Positions 13,485 to 15,550 of a stretch of DNA of 15,550 nucleotides are shown here, piece by piece; the stretch's first letter is position 1; the number at the start of each line of letters is the position of its first letter. The stretch covers positions 1-15,550 of the forward strand of contig CATZDY010000061.1 of the NCBI GenBank assembly GCA_958417755.1, in the 5' to 3' direction. The position numbers and the translations under genes were made by a program. The notes beneath the pieces are model-generated. The model was not told the origin of the DNA. It worked only from the letters and a program-made list of their open reading frames with translations, and did not search any database. Source of the DNA: an uncultured Peptococcaceae bacterium (GTDB lineage: Bacteria > Bacillota > Desulfotomaculia > Desulfotomaculales > Desulfocucumaceae).

Positions 13485-13985
13485 ATGAAAAAAATGGGTG
13501 TAAAAACCAAAAAATACCTAAAAGGCGTACATATTTTCTTTTCTTCTGCTTGGGTAGGTGCTGCCCTTTCCATTTTAATACTGGGATTTGTAAAGGGGCA
13601 TGTACCCAATGGAGATGAGCTGGCTGCTGTGAATGAAGCCATAAAGCTCATTGATGATTGTATTATTATCCCTGCTGCTTTGGGGACACTTTTATCTGGT
13701 ATGGTGATTTGTTGGCTAACGGAGTGGGGGTTTTTTCGCTTTCCATGGATTATTGTGAAATGGATTCTCACCATTGCGCAGATCTTGTTTGGGACTTTCT
13801 TTTTAGGGCAATGGACCAATGGTGCAAACGCCATCGCCCATATTGAACGGGGTATGGCTTTGCAAAACCATGTGTACCTCTGGTATAGGGAAATGAGTAA
13901 TTACTTTGGAACCTTGCAACTTGTTTTGCTAGTTTTTGTGGTATTTATCTCTGCGATAAAACCTTGGGGGAAAAGAAAATTGTAA
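13485..13985 (+). CDS. four-helix membrane protein, DUF2269-like
   Basis: A 166-residue integral membrane protein of unknown role. Four hydrophobic segments are seen at about 14-35, 57-78, 87-109 and 141-158. The first carries the pattern GVHIFFSSAWVG (14-25) with His16, which resembles the His-Trp pattern at the start of DUF2269 proteins; the chain ends with a basic tail (KPWGKRKL). There is no signal peptide apart from the first helix. ATG at 13485 follows a GAGGAAAGG purine run, AAGG lying 8 nt before it; a TTG two codons earlier is less likely. It starts 46 nt after the MOSC gene and precedes the terminator, so it is the last gene of the moa transcript. A heme or quinone link is possible from the buried histidine but not shown. 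Confidence 0.75.
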   Translation: MKKMGVKTKKYLKGVHIFFSSAWVGAALSILILGFVKGHVPNGDELAAVNEAIKLIDDCIIIPAALGTLLSGMVICWLTEWGFFRFPWIIVKWILTIAQILFGTFFLGQWTNGANAIAHIERGMALQNHVYLWYREMSNYFGTLQLVLLVFVVFISAIKPWGKRKL

Positions 13986-14018
13986 AATAAAAAGTAAAAA
14001 ATGAAAATATTGTCATGT

Positions 14019-14049
14019 GTCGGGATTCTTGGAACCCCGACCTTTTTTT
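14019..14049 (+). terminator. intrinsic terminator of the moa operon
   Basis: GTCGGG (14019-14024) pairs with CCCGAC (14036-14041), extended inside by TTC/GAA after an A-C mismatch, and is followed directly by CTTTTTTTA. A strong plus-strand terminator 34 nt after the membrane protein gene. Confidence 0.88.
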
Positions 14050-14246
14050 ATGCGTCTAAAAGGGATAATAGGAAACGCGATTGAAGGGACTGGAACTGCT
14101 GTTTAACTCCAAAAATAACATCACAAAGGTTTTTTGGGTATGAAAAATAAAGATAAAAATAGTATCACTTGATTTGTAACAAAAATGTAACTTTATCGTC
14201 TTGTAGGGAAGATTGGCCTTTTTAAATCATAGGTCTATAAAAAACA

Positions 14247-14255
14247 TGGTATAAT
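14247..14255 (+). promoter_or_regulatory. extended -10 promoter candidate
   Basis: TGGTATAAT matches the extended TGnTATAAT element exactly. No good -35 box lies 17 bp upstream, which extended -10 promoters tolerate. It would start transcription near 14262 towards the SLH gene. Confidence 0.45.
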
Positions 14256-14498
14256 TGTGTAATTATAAGGTTAGGAAAAATGCAAGAAGGGCAAAGGGAG
14301 ACAATTGAAGGAATGCAAAAGGGTAAAATCGTGTATGGTCGGCTACATAGCAGGAGTTATAGAGCAGAACACCTAACAGGGGAAAATAAAAAAACATGCG
14401 GGTGGAGCATGATAAATAGAACATTGGTATATTGATTTGTCTTTATAGATATAAAAAATAGTTTTTCAAACAAAGGGGGCGATAGGTAAAAGCTTAGG

Positions 14499-14538
14499 AA
14501 ATGTAAGGGCTTTATGTTTGTAAAATAAAATGTAAGGG
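14499..14538 (+). repeat. 11-bp direct repeat in the SLH gene leader
   Basis: AAATGTAAGGG occurs at 14499-14509 and again at 14528-14538, a 29-bp period, ending 14 bp before the start codon. The second copy lies next to the ribosome site AAAAGGAGG. It could be a site for a regulator or a chance duplication. Confidence 0.5.
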
Positions 14539-14552
14539 AAAAGGAGGATATC

Positions 14553-15550
14553 ATGCGATTTAAAACAATTTTATTGGCCATGGTATTTCTGTTGATATTA
14601 CCGGTTTGCGCCTTTGCAGATACCAATCATTTGGCGGATTTTTCCGATACAGCCGGACACTGGGCCTTAGAACCCATTATGGAATGCAAAGCCTGCGGAC
14701 TCATCAACGGATATCCGGGCAACGTATTTAAACCTGGCCAATCCATGAGCCGGGTGGAAGCATTGGTATTGATCAACAAAGGCCTTGGTTGGAACAAAGA
14801 AACAGCAACTGTATCCACAGCAGGCATTGTGTTTCCCAGTGATTTATGGGATGGTTTTCGCGCTGATGTAACAGTGGCTGCCAATAAGAATTTAATCAAC
14901 AAAGCAGATATACCAAATATCAAATTTAATGGTGCAGCCCCCCGGGTAGAAGTAGCTGTATGGTTGGCAAAAGCTTTGAATCTAAAAGGAACTGGTAGTA
15001 ATTTAAAGTTCACTGATGTGGATAAAATTCCGGCTGCTTCTAAGGATATGGTGGCTGGGGTGGTAGAGGCAGGGATTATTACCGGTTTACCGGGGAATCT
15101 CTTTGACCCTAATAAATCATTAACCCGGGCGGAAATGGCCTCTATCATGTCACGGTTATTGAAGAGCGGGAAGATGTCACCAGCTGAGGGAACATATGTC
15201 GCAGGGCAAGTAACAGCAGTCAATGCCACCAATAAGAGTATTGTGGTGAAGACTTCTGCTGGATCCGCAACCTATATCTTGGCCTCTTCTTATGCCATCT
15301 ATAAAGATGGGAAAAAGATGACCAGTCTGGATGCTATCCAGGTGGGCAATCAGGTGAAAATGATTTTAAATAGTGCTGGGAATGTAGTATTTTTAGCCTA
15401 TGATAGGGATTCCTCTACCACAGGGACTACTGATACAGACACTTCAGGTACTGGTACCTCAGGTGGGACAAGCACTACGGGGTCGCAAACTTCTTCCGGT
15501 TCAGGTCTTCCTGGTTATGTCATGAATAAATATTGGGATTATTTTACTGT
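14553..15550 (+). CDS. SLH-domain secreted surface protein (partial, 3' end beyond window)
   Basis: An exported protein anchored to the cell wall by S-layer homology domains. The open frame runs from ATG 14553 (AAAAGGAGG 6 nt before) to the window edge, 332 codons, with no stop. It has a signal peptide with likely cleavage after AFA (residue 22). SLH 1 spans about 30-79 (FSDTAGHWALEPI, GYPGNVFKPGQSMSR). SLH 2, about 94-145, is degenerate. SLH 3, about 153-204, is clear (FTDV, GLPGNLFDPNKSLTRAEM). A small beta-rich domain follows (about 214-285, VAGQVTAVNATNKSIVV and similar, like DUF5666-type repeats), then a Gly/Ser/Thr linker (about 286-320) leading into an unseen region. Its job depends on that missing part. 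It has its own leader and is not part of the moa operon. Confidence 0.92.
   Translation, partial: MRFKTILLAMVFLLILPVCAFADTNHLADFSDTAGHWALEPIMECKACGLINGYPGNVFKPGQSMSRVEALVLINKGLGWNKETATVSTAGIVFPSDLWDGFRADVTVAANKNLINKADIPNIKFNGAAPRVEVAVWLAKALNLKGTGSNLKFTDVDKIPAASKDMVAGVVEAGIITGLPGNLFDPNKSLTRAEMASIMSRLLKSGKMSPAEGTYVAGQVTAVNATNKSIVVKTSAGSATYILASSYAIYKDGKKMTSLDAIQVGNQVKMILNSAGNVVFLAYDRDSSTTGTTDTDTSGTGTSGGTSTTGSQTSSGSGLPGYVMNKYWDYFT

Larger units (their letters stand above)
14050..14552 (+). other. long leader region of the SLH protein gene
   Basis: About 500 bp without a convincing gene. A 51-codon frame at 14280-14435 (MQEGQRETIE...) has only a weak AGGA ribosome site and no family resemblance, so it is not called. 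The region holds a candidate promoter (14247-14255), the direct pair TGTAAC-AAAAA-TGTAAC around 14176-14192, a small hairpin CATGC/GCATG near 14394-14410, and an 11-bp direct repeat near the gene. If the promoter is right, the leader is about 290 nt. I saw no cyclic-di-GMP or other riboswitch core. Confidence 0.45.

Noticed and set aside
13220..13834. 204-codon minus-strand frame opposite the MOSC and membrane protein genes
   Set aside because: It is antisense to two well-supported genes, and its translation has no recognisable domain.
14176..14192. TGTAAC-N5-TGTAAC direct repeat as a PhoP (phosphate regulon) box
   Set aside because: The 11-bp period fits, but only two copies exist and each matches the hexamer consensus poorly.
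14280..14435. 51-codon frame after the extended -10 promoter
   Set aside because: Weak ribosome site, no family resemblance, unusual composition; more likely untranslated leader.
14627..15232. 201-codon minus-strand frame in the SLH region
   Set aside because: It is the antisense shadow of the plus-strand SLH gene, which has a signal peptide, SLH motifs and a strong ribosome site.

Overview
The window looks like chromosomal DNA of an AT-rich, low-GC anaerobic Firmicute, most likely a clostridial (Peptococcaceae-like) bacterium. The reasons are strong AGGAGG ribosome sites, TTG starts, a lipoprotein ModA, an SLH-domain surface protein, the FdhD type with a CCGKG motif, and a corrinoid-type (MtaA-like) methyltransferase. 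The species cannot be named from the sequence. I see no tRNA, rRNA, CRISPR, transposase or phage gene.

The theme is metal cofactors. From left to right on the minus strand: a promoter/hairpin/terminator unit that could be an untranslated leader or a small RNA (about 20-260); mobB and fdhD (molybdopterin-guanine dinucleotide use and formate dehydrogenase sulfuration); and a prolyl-aminopeptidase-like alpha/beta hydrolase. uppP (undecaprenyl-diphosphate phosphatase) then sits alone on the plus strand and is separated by a strong two-way terminator from the minus-strand molybdate importer modABC. Next, still on the minus strand, come larC (N-terminal domain only), larB (both nickel-pincer cofactor synthesis), and a UroD/MtaA-family zinc methyltransferase.

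A gap of about 0.5 kb then switches to the plus strand. There a second LarC-like protein (degenerate N-domain, intact C-domain) is followed by moaA, moaC, a MOSC protein and a small DUF2269-like membrane protein, ending at a clear terminator. After a further 0.5 kb leader region, an SLH-domain secreted protein begins and runs off the right edge.

Together the genes import molybdate (ModABC), make cyclic pyranopterin monophosphate (MoaA, MoaC), help mature the guanylated cofactor and formate dehydrogenase (MobB, FdhD), and make part of the nickel-pincer nucleotide (LarB, LarC). Missing from the window are moaB/mogA, moaD, moaE, moeA, mobA, larA, larE and any formate dehydrogenase structural gene. 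The most notable point is the two complementary LarC proteins: one carries a good N-domain and no C-domain, the other a good C-domain behind an N-domain that has lost its signature residues.
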